This document shows, piece by piece, positions 18,028-30,200 of a stretch of DNA of 64,000 nt (position 1 is its first letter; the number at the start of each line of letters is the position of its first letter). Made by a program: the position numbers and the translations under genes. Under the pieces are notes generated by a model. The model was given only the letters and a program-made list of their open reading frames with translations. It made no database searches and was not told the DNA's origin. Source of the DNA: Cellvibrionaceae bacterium (GTDB lineage: Bacteria; Pseudomonadota; Gammaproteobacteria; Pseudomonadales; Cellvibrionaceae). The stretch covers positions 1-64,000 of the forward strand of contig PANW01000076.1 in NCBI GenBank assembly GCA_002707785.1, in the 5' to 3' direction.

Positions 18028-19200
18028 ATGTCGACAGCCAGCGCACAAGCCTTTGATCAATGGATCCGTTCCGACTTCAAAACCTACAACACTGAACTGG
18101 AACAGCTTTACCAACAAGCAAATGCCAAAGATCAAGTTGCCGGAATCGGTGATACCCTAAAAAACCAACTGGTCGATGAGGGAAAGCAGTTTATTGTCGA
18201 GTTGCTTCAAGAGGGCAATACCGATGAAGGCTTCGACAACGGCTTTGATTTGCTGGGCAATGTGGGTTTCTACATGGCTGCCTGTCGCCGACATGACATC
18301 ACAGAGCCATCGAGAGAATCAAAATCTCCTCTGCAAGAAGCCTCCGCACTCGCGATGCAACTCGGTGCGTCGCTGGGCGTGATACCTCGCTTTGCGTCGA
18401 GTCACTTAGAGACCCACAACCGCGCCATCAATGGTGAGTACAAATCGTTCACTCATCTCGAGGATGAAAAATTATTCATCGATTACAACACTCGCAGTGT
18501 CTTCGCATTTATTCGCGCATCACAAGCCCTGCTGCAAACTCTCCCTATAGGCGTAACCCATCCCGTGGCCTACGATCTTTTATGCAGCGCTGAGAAAGCC
18601 CTCAAGGACGTAGTGAACTACAACGATGAGTTATTTGAAAAACTCGATACTGAGCGTTTTTTCTATGCCGTGAGGCCCTACTACAAACCCCACCGTGTCG
18701 GCCTACACGAATATCGCGGTGCCAATGCCGGTGACTTTGCTGGCATCAATGTCATCGATCTATTACTAGGCTTGTGCAGGGCCGACGACCCGTATTATTC
18801 ACAGCTGCTAGTGGACAAATTTCTATTTATGCGGCCCGAGGATCAACTCATCTTGCGAGACTGCATGCGCCGTCAGAGTCTTCTAGACAGCTTTCTAGAC
18901 AATGCCGCAGACAATAGAAACACCCTGGGTTTTCAGAAAAACCTGTCGAAGTTCTTGGATGTCTGCGAGGCCCATGGAAATACCGCCCTTCAACATCATG
19001 AAAAGCTGGTTAAGAAGTTCATCGAAGTTCCCGCCGAAGATTCCGCGCTAACCGACAGCCAAGGCATAACCGCCTCTGGGCCTCCCTTACCTGTGCTACT
19101 AAGAGCGCTGAAGAAACTCTGCGACCTGCGTTCGGCGGCTCTCCGAGACGATATCCCCACTCGCCACGACGACTTAAAATTACTCCGAGGCATGATTTAA
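18028..19200 (+). CDS. PrnB-like heme protein (DUF1864, IDO/TDO superfamily)
   Basis: The 390-residue protein resembles monodechloroaminopyrrolnitrin synthase PrnB, a member of the indoleamine/tryptophan dioxygenase heme superfamily that rearranges 7-chlorotryptophan. Shared features are GNVGFYMAACRRH (residues about 78-89; compare IGFFLGSLKRH in PrnB) and FFYAVRPYYKPHRVGLHEYR (211-230; compare FYDELRPFYEPIRVGG). A histidine at 323/324 in ALQHHEKLVKKF lines up with the PrnB proximal heme ligand in APHLKLAERAY. The Gly-rich ASGPPLPVLLRAL corresponds to the active-site loop. No halogenase or other pyrrolnitrin genes are nearby, so the product is not pyrrolnitrin. The stop overlaps the next gene's ATG by one base. 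The family call is from recalled sequence comparison; the substrate is unknown. Confidence 0.8.
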   Translation: MSTASAQAFDQWIRSDFKTYNTELEQLYQQANAKDQVAGIGDTLKNQLVDEGKQFIVELLQEGNTDEGFDNGFDLLGNVGFYMAACRRHDITEPSRESKSPLQEASALAMQLGASLGVIPRFASSHLETHNRAINGEYKSFTHLEDEKLFIDYNTRSVFAFIRASQALLQTLPIGVTHPVAYDLLCSAEKALKDVVNYNDELFEKLDTERFFYAVRPYYKPHRVGLHEYRGANAGDFAGINVIDLLLGLCRADDPYYSQLLVDKFLFMRPEDQLILRDCMRRQSLLDSFLDNAADNRNTLGFQKNLSKFLDVCEAHGNTALQHHEKLVKKFIEVPAEDSALTDSQGITASGPPLPVLLRALKKLCDLRSAALRDDIPTRHDDLKLLRGMI

Positions 19201-20351
19201 TGACGACCCACTCTAGTCGATCAGGCCTGATTGACAGCAGCCTTGTCGAGGATATGTTCTGTCTCAACGATGACATCTACTTTCTAAATCACTCAGTCGG
19301 AAAAATGCCCCGCTCAACGGAAACCATAATTAAGAGCTCTTACCTCCAGCCTTGGCAAACGTCCGAAGGAGACCCTTGGCCGCAATGGCTCACGGTTATT
19401 GATAAATTTCGCCAAGCCCTTGCCCGGCTGTTTAGTGCCAACGCAGAGGATTTTTGCCCACAAACCAATATTTCATCAGGCCTCAGTAAACTCTTAGCGT
19501 CACTACCGCTGGACAAGTCGAGGAAGACGTTGCTTTACAGTGAGAACGACTTTCCATCGATCGGTTTCGTGATGGAACAGGCACGGCGCATGGGATTTGA
19601 AACCCGTTGTTTGCCCGCTGATTTGAACACTTTAGATATCAACCTATGGGAGCAACATTTACACCAAGATCTCGCCGCGGTATTGATCGCGCACAGTCAC
19701 TTTAACACCAGTAAGTTAACCCCTGCCTCTGACATCTGCCAGCTCGCCCGCGACAGAGGTATTTTCTCCGTGGTCGACGTCGCGCAATCGGCCGGTGTGG
19801 TCCCCATAGATCTACAACAACTCGGGGCGGATGCCATTTTGGGCTCGAGTGTAAAATGGCTATGCGGTGGTTCAGGTGCGGGGTTTATGTGGATTGCGCC
19901 AGACAAAGTAGAGAGCCTTAAGCCTCTGGATGTCGGATGGTTTTCACATCGAGATCCGTTCGAATTCGACATACACCACTTCGACTACCATCAATCCGCG
20001 CTGCGTTTCTGGGGCGGGACTCCCTCCATACTGCCCTATGCAGTGGCGGCAAATAGTATAGAGATTATTGAAAAAATCGGCGTCGCGAAAATTCGACAAC
20101 ATAACTCTGCGCTGACGCAGCGATTAATTGAGAAGCTGAACGATCACACCCTGAATACACCCAAAGATACGACAAAACGCGGGGGAACCTTGGTGTTAGA
20201 TCTCAACACTCATCATCGCGATCGAATTCTACAGGATTTGGAAAACGCCAAGGTTCGATTCGACCAACGAACTTTGGGGATACGTTTATCTCCCCACATC
20301 TACAATACTATCGATCAGATTGATCTCGTTGCCGAGATTCTTAACTCATAG
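19200..20351 (+). CDS. Class V aminotransferase-fold PLP enzyme, kynureninase-like
   Basis: The 383-residue PLP enzyme starts on the ATG that overlaps the upstream stop (TAATG), so the two proteins are probably made in step. The PLP region reads VVDVAQSAGVVPIDLQQLGA followed by DAILGSSVKWLCGGSGAGFM. Asp193 would contact the pyridine nitrogen and Lys219 would form the Schiff base. Downstream, DVGWFSH, LRFWGGTPSILPYAVA and RQHNSALTQRLI follow the order of kynureninase rather than cysteine desulfurase. Kynureninases cleave the side chain of kynurenine. Paired with an IDO-superfamily heme enzyme, I infer action on a ring-opened or modified tryptophan. An isopenicillin-epimerase-like or desulfurase-like activity is the alternative. 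Confidence 0.75.
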   Translation: MTTHSSRSGLIDSSLVEDMFCLNDDIYFLNHSVGKMPRSTETIIKSSYLQPWQTSEGDPWPQWLTVIDKFRQALARLFSANAEDFCPQTNISSGLSKLLASLPLDKSRKTLLYSENDFPSIGFVMEQARRMGFETRCLPADLNTLDINLWEQHLHQDLAAVLIAHSHFNTSKLTPASDICQLARDRGIFSVVDVAQSAGVVPIDLQQLGADAILGSSVKWLCGGSGAGFMWIAPDKVESLKPLDVGWFSHRDPFEFDIHHFDYHQSALRFWGGTPSILPYAVAANSIEIIEKIGVAKIRQHNSALTQRLIEKLNDHTLNTPKDTTKRGGTLVLDLNTHHRDRILQDLENAKVRFDQRTLGIRLSPHIYNTIDQIDLVAEILNS

Positions 20352-20488
20352 ATAGAGTTGCAGTTTAGACTTTTTGACCGTCTGGCTCTAAGAAAAACAA
20401 CTGACTAGCTAGTAGCGCCACGACTATTTACAACTCCAGCCAGAAAACGGAGTAACCTACAGATCTAGCACTCAAGAAAGTAGGCCTA

Positions 20489-21160
20489 TCATTCAGCCAG
20501 ATTCATCTGCGCCCAGTTATAGGCCTGAATTCGATTCTTAACATCGATTTTTTTAAAGACATTGTATAAATGGCTTTTAATCGTGTATTCGCTCAACTCC
20601 AACGCCTTGGCTATATCCAAGTTGGTCGCTCCCTCTAACAACAACTTCAATATCTGGCGTTCTCGGCGCGTCAAATTAATAGACTGAGCCCTCATTCTCG
20701 GCGCACTGCGAAACTCATCGATCAAGCGCTGCATGACATTTCTGGGTAACCAGTCACCACCATCCATCAAGGTTTTCATTCCACAAAGCAGGTTTTCCTG
20801 ATCAACCGTCTCATAGAATATTCCCTTTACTTGCGGCCATTGGACCAACTTTTCGTAGTTGTCCGTAGCTTTTAGATTAATCAGCGCGACTCGCTGTTCT
20901 GGATAATCCTGACTCAAACCATGAATGAATTGTCCGATTTCATCGATAGGCACATGTTTGCAATCAATCAACACCAAACGCCCTTCGGTTTCGAGGCTAT
21001 TGTTCAAACCGGTCTCGAAAACCTGAACATTACAGGCCATAGCGAGTTCATTTTCGATATGACTCTTTAAAAAATTAGTTTGCATATCCAAATAGCCCAA
21101 CAACGTGACACTGTTAAAGTCACAATTCGACTCGTTGGCATAAGACGTTTGATAATCCAA
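20489..21160 (-). CDS. CsgD-like LuxR-family response regulator
   Basis: The 223-residue protein has a C-terminal LuxR helix-turn-helix (NLTRRERQILKLLLEGATNL, then DIAKALELSEYTIKSHLYNV, then FKKIDVKNRIQAYNWAQ) very close in pattern to E. coli CsgD, the curli/cellulose regulator. The N-terminal half resembles the degenerate receiver of CsgD. The start codon is TTG at 21158-21160 preceded by a full AGGAGG, 7 nt away, so initiation should be efficient despite the rare codon. It lies 69 bp downstream of the giant tpsA gene on the same strand, separated by a stem-loop. I infer that it controls surface adhesion or biofilm genes, possibly this TPS locus. Confidence 0.88.
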   Translation of the reverse strand: MDYQTSYANESNCDFNSVTLLGYLDMQTNFLKSHIENELAMACNVQVFETGLNNSLETEGRLVLIDCKHVPIDEIGQFIHGLSQDYPEQRVALINLKATDNYEKLVQWPQVKGIFYETVDQENLLCGMKTLMDGGDWLPRNVMQRLIDEFRSAPRMRAQSINLTRRERQILKLLLEGATNLDIAKALELSEYTIKSHLYNVFKKIDVKNRIQAYNWAQMNLAE

Positions 21161-21184
21161 GGTGTTACCTCCTATAACTGTTAC

Positions 21185-21228
21185 GCCGTCTGAACGATCA
21201 CGCTAGATGATCGTTCACGAACTACGGC
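21185..21228 (-). terminator. Stem-loop between tpsA and the CsgD-like gene
   Basis: A perfect 10-bp inverted repeat, TGAACGATCA (21191-21200) and TGATCGTTCA (21208-21217), surrounds the 7-nt loop CGCTAGA. An outer GCCGT/ACGGC pair (21185-21189, 21224-21228) can extend it across internal mismatches. It directly follows the tpsA stop. There is no T-run on the minus strand, so it may be an attenuator or 3'-end protector rather than a full terminator. Confidence 0.5.
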
Positions 21229-21229
21229 A

Positions 21230-24200
21230 TCATTCCTCTATTTCGGTATTCTCTTCTTGTTGATCAAGTGTTCCTGTCGCAGTTGCCGTAGTCGGAATCA
21301 GCTCTCCTGCCACCAAGCGAGTTTCCGGACTGTATACCGCATCAAGACCAACCGCGTAGGATCTCACGTCGGTGAAAATCGCTGGATCGACCTGAGTAAA
21401 TTCCACAACCTGGTTTTGGACCGCACTCTTTAACCCCTGAGACGCCACAACGCCGATTAGAGATTCAATACGCTCGCCGGTCGCATTAACCGTAGGCACT
21501 TGAGATACAAACTCTGGATTCACGTAACTGAGCGACACGATATTGAGCGTATTGGAAACGTCCATCCGCAATGGATTGATTTGCTCACCAATGTTCGTCC
21601 AACGCTGCTGAGTAGAACCCAAGGTTACGTCTCTGGCAGTAATGTGCAGATCTCCACGAGATTGCGCAGTTAACACGCCGAATTGCTTAGAGTTAAGAAC
21701 AAGATTTCCGTTCGCTCCTGTGTCAATTTTGGAGATAGTCAAATCATCCAACTCAGAAACCGATACGTCAATCGAGGTCCCATTCACCGCGGTAATACCG
21801 AGGGTGTTGATATCTGTTTCCAACTCGACATCTGTTTGAGCTGTGATCTCAAGTCGATCAGCAGTAACAGCACCGGTAATGCCATTGCTTCCACCGTAAG
21901 AGCTCGCGAACGAGATATTGCCGCTGTTTTTATAACCGAGACTGATTCCATTAGAGAATTGAATCGAGGAGGGGGAAAACACTGCAGACAAGGCTGATTC
22001 AACAGACAGGCTTTCAGAGGTGTTGTAGAGATTTTCTATACGAGTGAATTCCATCGCGCCAAGACGATTGACACCACTAATAGGATTGCTGATGACCCAA
22101 GTCTCGTCGGCCAAACTTGAAGACAATGAATCAGTGCCAGCGCCGCCGTCAAAACGATCGACTAAAGACAACTCACTGGTGAGAAACACCTGATCGTTAC
22201 CATCCTCTAAATAGACGCCTATGGCAGATCCACCAGACAAATTAACAACGTCGTCTCCGCCACCGGTGAAAATCTCTCCAGCATTACCAGCCGTTACATT
22301 AAATGTATCTCTGCCGCTGCCTGCTTGGAAGCTCTCAAAGCCAGAGAAGACTAGATTATCGAGGTTCCCGGAGCCATTGTTAATATTCCAGGTAGCGTCT
22401 AGATTGACCCCAACTAAGCGATCGTTAGCACTACCGGCTCTCAACTCTGTGACACCGGATATCGTAACGTTTGCCAGCTCTAAGCTGTCAGCCCCGGTGA
22501 GCACATAATCAGTATTGAAATCCGAACCACTGACAACCCCGGCATTGGAAACCGCTTCGATGTCCGAGAAAATAACGGCGACGGAATTGACCACACCTTG
22601 AAGTGAGTTGGTTTGCACAGCGCCGCCCTGCTCTCGAGTCGCCCACTGTGAGGCCACAGCATTGACAACCCGATCCGATCCGCCACCAGCGTTCACTTCA
22701 ACAAGATTTTGGAATTCAATATCAGACACCTCGATGATCGAACCCGCCACGCTGAAGTCTTCATCATTGTCCGTTGTCGTCAACGTTGCGCCACCGGTAG
22801 ATCTCGCAGCATCCATACCGATCATCTCGATCCCTTGCGCTTCTAAGGTTTCGTTGACAGAATCGGTATCAAGATCATGCAAGACCCATTGCTCATTATC
22901 GAGACCCACTACAGTATCGGTGTCACCGGAACCGGCAGAGATTTCCGTCACACCGCGAAGAGTCATACCAGCAACAGTTACCGCGCGGTTACTCCCTAAC
23001 GCATAGACTTCATTGACACCACTCTGCCCGATCAAGCCATTGTTTTCTCCGTTTAATCCAACCAGTTCGATCTCTGAAAAGTCTATACCTTGCGCTTCAA
23101 CAGATTGGGTGCCTTTTAACGTCCATTGACTTGCGCCACTGACACTGTCTTGACCGGCACCATTGCCTGCGGCAATCGTTGCCACTCCGCTGAACTGAGT
23201 TCCAGACACGGAGATAATTTCAGGCGCTAGAATTTCATAGTGCTCACCAATGGCCGCTTGTCCAATCAGGTGGCTGTCATCACCGGCCTGTCCATAGCTG
23301 TCAACACCGGTGAAGCTGATACTATTACCGCGCACATTGCCTGAACCTTGTAGTTCCCACTCAGACGCACCAAACGCGGTATCTACACCAGCGACACCTC
23401 CCGCCGACACAGTAGTGACCCCATCGAACACGATATCGTTAACTCGCAGTGATTGACCGCTGAGCAACTCATAGTCTTCAGCGACTGAGTCCTGCCCGAC
23501 CAACTGACTACCATCCCCAGCAATACCTACAGTTTCAATATTGGAGAAAGTAATGAGGTTGGCTCGGACACTTTCGGAACCTTGCAAGCTCCAGCTAGAG
23601 GCTCCAGTCACAGAGTCCTCACCGCTCAGGTCCCCAGCATCCAGCGTGGCCACACCAATAAACGAAACTCCGGAGCTGCTTAGAGCATAATCACCGTTAA
23701 TGACGAAGGAATCTTGCAAACCATCTCGACCTAATAGATCTCCATTGTCACCCACGAGCCCCGCTTGCTCAATTTGAGTAAATGTCATGCCTTCGGCAAA
23801 TACGCTATTTTGCCCTAATAGTGTCCAACTGGTTGGGCCTTCCACGGTATCGACTGCATTGCCTTCCCCGCCGTTCACATTCGCAATACCTGAGAATTCC
23901 ATCCCTTCCACATGAACCAAACCTGCACCAGGTACCACATAGGTTTCAGCAATATTATCTCGACCCACTAGGGTGGCGATGTCACCACTGGTTCCCACGA
24001 GTTCGATCTGAGAGAAATCGATACTCGCCCCCTTAACCGACTGTTGACCCAGTAGATTCCAGGAGGATGCTCCGGCGACGGAGTCATTCACCGAGCCACT
24101 ACCCGCAGCGACGCTAGCAACACCGGTGAAGGCGACATCGTCTACGTCAAATGCTTGAATACCCGTGATGACAAACTCTTCGCGAACATCGTTCCGCCCA

Positions 24201-27200
24201 ACGACGAAACTAGATTCGCCCACCAGCCCAACACGCTCGATATCATTAAAGCTGATGTTCTCAGCAGAAATACGCTCACTTCCAAGTAGGGAGTATTGAT
24301 TGGCGCCCAGGACACGATCACCGTCAGACCCCACTCCAGCATTGACTGTTGTCACACCGCTGAACGCAATGCCGCTCACCGAGACTTGTTCAGTACCGAA
24401 CACGTCATAGTCTTCATCAAAGCCGGTGGTCACGATAACGGTTGCATCACTGCCCGCCAGTCCTGCCAGCTCGATCTGCTCGATGTCAATGCCAGCCTGA
24501 GACAATCTCTCATCACCCGTCACTAACCATGAGTTTGAACCAACAATGGAATCTTCATCGCCAGCACTGTTGCCGGCGACCAGATTGTCTACCCCACTAA
24601 ATGTTACGCCATTAACTAGAACTTGCTGATGGCCAACAATTTCGAAGGCTTCACTGATACCCGTGGAGCCCAATAACTGAGCATTGTCACCAGCGCTTCC
24701 AGCCGCCTCAAACTCGTAGATATTAATGTTCTGCGTCGAGACAGCGCCATCGGGCAACAAGGTCCAAACCGTTGAACCGACAATCGAATCTCCCGCACTA
24801 TCACCGGCATTGATTCTACTGACTCCAGAGAAATCAATTCCCAGAGTATTCACCATTTGATTACCTGTAATCGAGAAGCTTTCTCCCAAGGTATCACTGC
24901 CATTGAGCGTACTAGCAACCCCAACCTGCCCTGCTTGCTCTATTCCAGAGAAGGTCACTCCCGCAGAAGAAAAGCTGTTGCTACCCATCAGGTTCCAGCT
25001 ACTCGCACCTATCACTGAATCGATAATACCCGCGCTATCGCCTGCCACGACTTGATCAGTACCCAAAAACTGCACACCGTCGACCCAAAGGTGCCGCGAC
25101 CCGAGTACAGTGAAAGTTTCGGATACATTAGCTCGAGCAACAATTTGAGACGCGACACCGACTTCTCCGACCACATCAATGTTAGAAAACTCGATATCCT
25201 GTGCGTGAACAGCATTGGATCCGCGCAAATTCCACACCGAACTGCCAATCACCGAATCTGTATCGCTAACGCCATCATCGGAGCCGACATGGGTGACATT
25301 AGAAAAACCAACCACTCCGCTACCGCTGCCGGTAAAGTCGCCTCGAGAGTAATTCAGTTGACCTGAGCCGATGATGGCAAAGGTATCATCACCGACACTA
25401 CTAAGAATGGTCGCGCCTTTACTATCAACAACTTGACCACTAAATTGATGATTTTGCGTGACGCCTAAGAAGTCACCGGCAGACCAGTTGTAGGTACTCA
25501 GATCAATACCCGAAATCGCCACATTGTTAACGACTGCTTCAGAGCTGTGACGCAACTCATAAGTAACGTTACCGGTATCGTTAACAACATCATTAGCCTC
25601 ACCCACGACGAAGCCAATGCCAACAAAATCGATACCCAGTGTATTGATCTCATTAGAGCCAGAGACCCCAAAGCCATCTACAACACCCGCGCGACCAGTC
25701 AACTGATAGTTTTCACCGATCAAGCCAACAGTTTCTATTTGATCGAATTCTACGCCTTGCGCAGACACGCGGTTAGATCCAACCAGCTGCCATTGCAGCG
25801 CACCTGAGACGGTGTCGGTGACGGCTCCGCTTCCGGCTTGCACACTGCCTACACCGATGAAATCAATGGTATCAACATTAAATGATTCCAACCCGTTCAT
25901 GGTGTAGTGTTCGCCAACATCAGCCTCACCGATCACTGTACTGTTGTCACCAAATTGTCCCACTTGATTAACATCGTTAAATGTCATCAGGCCAGTAGAG
26001 AATTTACTCAGCCCTAGCAAAGTGTAGGTTCCACCGCCGACAACGTGATCACCACTGCTCGACCCACCCGCGTTAACAGTTTGTACCCCTAGGAAAGTGA
26101 TACCATCAGACATGACGGTGTTGTTTGACAGCACGGTAAACACATCGTCACTGGATTCACGCCCGGTCAAGATACTATTAACACCACTGGCTCCAGCTAT
26201 ATTGATTTGTTCGAAATCAATACCGAGCACGTCCAACTGTTCATTACCGGCCAACTGCCAATTGGTCAACCCGAGTACCGTATCATCAACAGGCCCATTA
26301 CCCGCGCGTACGGTATCAACACCATAGAAAGTCATTCCATCAACACTAAGAGTCTCAGCAGCAAGAGCGGTAAAGGTCTCAGCCACCAAATCTTGGCCGG
26401 TAACAGTACTGCCATCACTGAGCGCACCGATCCGATCGACGTTGCTGAATGCAACACCCTGACTGCGAACCGATTGGGTTCCGTTCAACTGCCATTGATT
26501 ACTGCCAGAGACACTGTCAATAGCACCCGAGCCTGCATTGACTTGATTGATACCGCTAAACTGAATGCCATCTACATTTACGGATTCATTTCCATTAACA
26601 GTGAATGTCTCTGCTAATGCTGCTTGACCGAGAATGGAACTGGTGACTCCACTGGTACCAACACGTTCAATGTTTGAGAAGGTTGTGAGTTCGGCAATTA
26701 CACTGTTCGCGCCATTTAACTGCCAGCTGCTGGAACCCTCTACAAGATCACCGACAGCGGAGCTACCCAAACCATCGACGGCAATAACATTGGTAAAAGT
26801 CACCTCCCCTGGAGTTGCTCTGACGTCCGCGCCGGAAATCATCCGAACATTGTTTGCTCCCAGTAAAGTAAACTGATCATTGCCTGTGCTACCCACTAAT
26901 AAAGCGCCATTGGCATCAAAGCTTTGACCATCGAGCAGGTGATCACCACTGATACCCAAGGTATCCAAAGCACCCCAATCGAACTGAGCAATATCGAATC
27001 CTGAAAAATCGATATCTGCCACATTCACACTGTTACTACTAAACAGGATGTAATTGAAACTTCCAACATCGGTTAAAACATCATTGGCACTGGCTTGAAT
27101 CTCAGTAATTCCACTGAATCCAATTCCAGCAACAGACACCGATTGACTTGCAGTGATTTCAAAATTCTCAATCACTGCGTCTTGATCGCTGACAACACTT

Positions 27201-30200
27201 TGCGTCCCTGTCGCTACGACCAAATCAACATTAGTAAAATCGATATGCCCATCGGATACCGCTTTATTGCCTGTTAAGCTCCAATTGCTGTCTCCGGTGA
27301 CAGTGTCGCTGTCGGTTTCACCGCCATCTACACTGGTAATCGCGTTAAAGGAAATACCCTCAACGTTGACGTTGTAGTCGTCAATTATAGTGAAGGTTTC
27401 GTTAGTTCCATCTTGACCGGTAACGCTGCTGGACACTCCGGTTGCTGTGACGACATCAACCGCGGAGAAGTTGATGTGCCCATCGGATACAGCTTTCTCG
27501 CCATTCAAGCTCCAATTACTGTCTCCCATGACAGTATCGCTGTCCGCACTACCGCCATCGACGTCGATAATATTATTGAAGGTAATACCTGCAACACTGA
27601 CATCGTTTTCGTCGATAATGGTAAAGGTTTCATCAATGTTATCTTGACCGCTTAGAGAGGTGTTCGCCCCTGAGGCAGTTACCTCTGTGATGTTATTGAA
27701 TTCAACACCATGGGCACTTGCATTCTTTGCACCTCCCAAGACCCAATCCATGCCGCCAGTCACTGCGCTAGTGCTTCCGCTCACTGTTACGATATCCACC
27801 TGAGTGAAGCTAACATTCCCATCAGATACCGCCTTAGGCCCGCTCAGAGTCCAGTCACTGTCTCCCGAGACTGTATCACTGTCGGTATCTCCACCGTCGA
27901 TACTAGTAATGTTATTGAACGCAATCCCTTCAACACTGACATCCTTCACATCAGTAATTTCAAAGGTCTCATTGACGCCGTCTTGACCAGAGAGGCTGCT
28001 AGACGACCCGATCGCCGAAACCACATCAACTTGGGAGAAACTAATGTGTCCATCGGATAGTGCTTTCTCGCCCTGTAAACTCCAATTACTGTCTCCACTG
28101 ACAGTGTCGCTATCCATTTCACCACCATCTACGCTGGTGATATTGTTGAACGCTAGACCTTCGACATTGACATCTTTTTCATCGGTAATGATGAAGGTTT
28201 CATTGACCCCGTCTCGACCGGAAACCCGGCTAGAGGCTCCCGTCGCGGTGACCACATCTACCTGTGTAAAGCTGATGTGCCCGTCGGATACCGCTTTTGA
28301 TCCAATTAAACTCCAGTTGCTATCTCCGGTAACTGTGTCACTGTCAGTCGCGCCGCCGTCGACGCTACGGATATTATTAAAGGAAATACCCTCAACGCTG
28401 ACGTCACTTTCATCTGTAATGGAGAAAGAATCATCGACACCATCTCGCCCTGTCAGTGAGGTGCTCGCTCCCGTAGCGGTAACCTCGGTAATGTTATCAA
28501 AGACAACTCCATGAGCGCTTGCACTCTTAGGTCCCTCTAGCAACCATTCTGTACCACCCGCTACAGCACTGGTGCCTCCAGTGGCCGTCACTCTATCGAC
28601 CTGTGTAAAACTAATATCTCCGTCGGATACAGTCTTTGGTCCACTTAAACTCCAGCCGGAGTCACCCGTAACGGTATCGCTATCATTAACACCTCCTGCG
28701 ACACTAGTAATATTATTAAAAGCAATGCCTTGAACACTGATGTCATTCGTATCAGTAATCGCAAAAGTCTCATCAACACTGTCTTGACCGGTTAGGCTGC
28801 TCACTACGCCTGTCGCAGTCACCACATCAATCTGCGTGAAGCTGATGTTGCCATCAGATACGGACTTAGCGCCGTTCAACGCCCAGTTTGTATCGCCCAT
28901 GACAGTATCGTTATCCGCAGCTCCGCCATCGACACTGGTAATATTATTAAAGAACATACCATCGACACTGACATCTTTTTCATCGGTAACTGTATAGATC
29001 TCATTCACACTACCTTGACCCGCTATACTGCTGACTGTTCCTGTGGCAGTGACCACATCGACTTGAGCGAAGTCTATGTGGCCATCAGATACAGACTTGA
29101 GCCCGCGCAATGCCCAGTTGGAGTCTCCTGTAAGCGTATCACTATCGGAAGCACCACCATCAACACTGTCAATATTATTGAAGGCTATACCCTCAACACT
29201 GACGTCGTTTGAATCGGTAATGCTGAAGTCTTCATCAACACCATCTCGACCAGTGATCGAAGTGCTCGCTCCGGCCGCAGTGACCTCGGTGATGTTATTA
29301 AAGGAAACGCCATCGGCGCTCGCGCTCTTAGCTCCGCCCAATGACCAATCTGCACCACCCGCTACTGCACTAGAGCTTCCAGTAGCTGTCGCAACATCCA
29401 GCTGAGTGAAATTAATGTTCCCGTCGGATACCGCTTTGGTTCCACTCAACGTCCAATCGGTATTCCCCGTAACTGTGTCGCTGTCGGACGTACCACCATC
29501 AACACTGTCGATATTATTGAAAGCTATACTGTCGACACTGACATCATTGGTATCGGTAATGCTGAAGTTTTCATCAACACCATCTCGACCAGTGATCGAT
29601 GTGTTCGCGCCGGCCGCAGTGACCTCGGTGATGTTATTAAAGGAAACGCCATCGGCGCTCGCGCTCTTAGCACCATCCAATGTCCAATCTGCACCACCCG
29701 CTACCGCACTAGAGCTTCCTGTAGCCGTCGCAACATCCACCTGAGTGAAGTTAATATTCCCGTCGGATACCGCTTTGGCTCCACTCAACGTCCAATCGGT
29801 ATTCCCCGTAACTGTGTCGCTGTCGGACGTACCACCATCAACACTGTCGATATTATTGAAAGCAATACTGTCGACACTGACATCGTTGGTATCGGTAATG
29901 CTGAAGTTTTCATCAACGCCATCTCGACCAGTGATCGAAGTACTCGCCCCGGCCGCAGTGACCTCGGTGATGTTATTAAAGGAAACGCCATCGGCGCTCG
30001 CGCTCTTAGCTCCGCCCAATGACCAATCTGCACCACCCACGACCGCACTAGAGCCGCCGGTGGCCGTAACCAGATCCACTTGAGTGAAGTTAATGTTCCC
30101 GTCGGATACCGTTTTAGGTCCGCTCAACGTCCAATCGGTATTTCCTGTAACTGTGTCACTGTCGGTATCACCGCCATCGACCTCAGTGATATTGTTGAAA

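Noticed and set aside
18028-20351. Pyrrolnitrin biosynthesis cluster
   Set aside because: Only a PrnB-like gene is present; the halogenases prnA and prnC and the oxygenase prnD are absent, and the partner is a PLP enzyme.
21230-22000. Contact-dependent inhibition (CdiA) toxin at the TpsA C-terminus
   Set aside because: No VENN-type motif, no toxin-like C-terminal domain, and no small immunity gene follows; the next gene is a LuxR-family regulator.
22120-22330. Gly/Asp-rich stretch near the TpsA C-terminus resembling RTX calcium-binding nonapeptides
   Set aside because: There are only one or two loose matches (GGGDDVVNL, GGAGTDSL) and no regular array, so a type I secretion RTX domain is not supported; the TPS domain and TpsB explain export.
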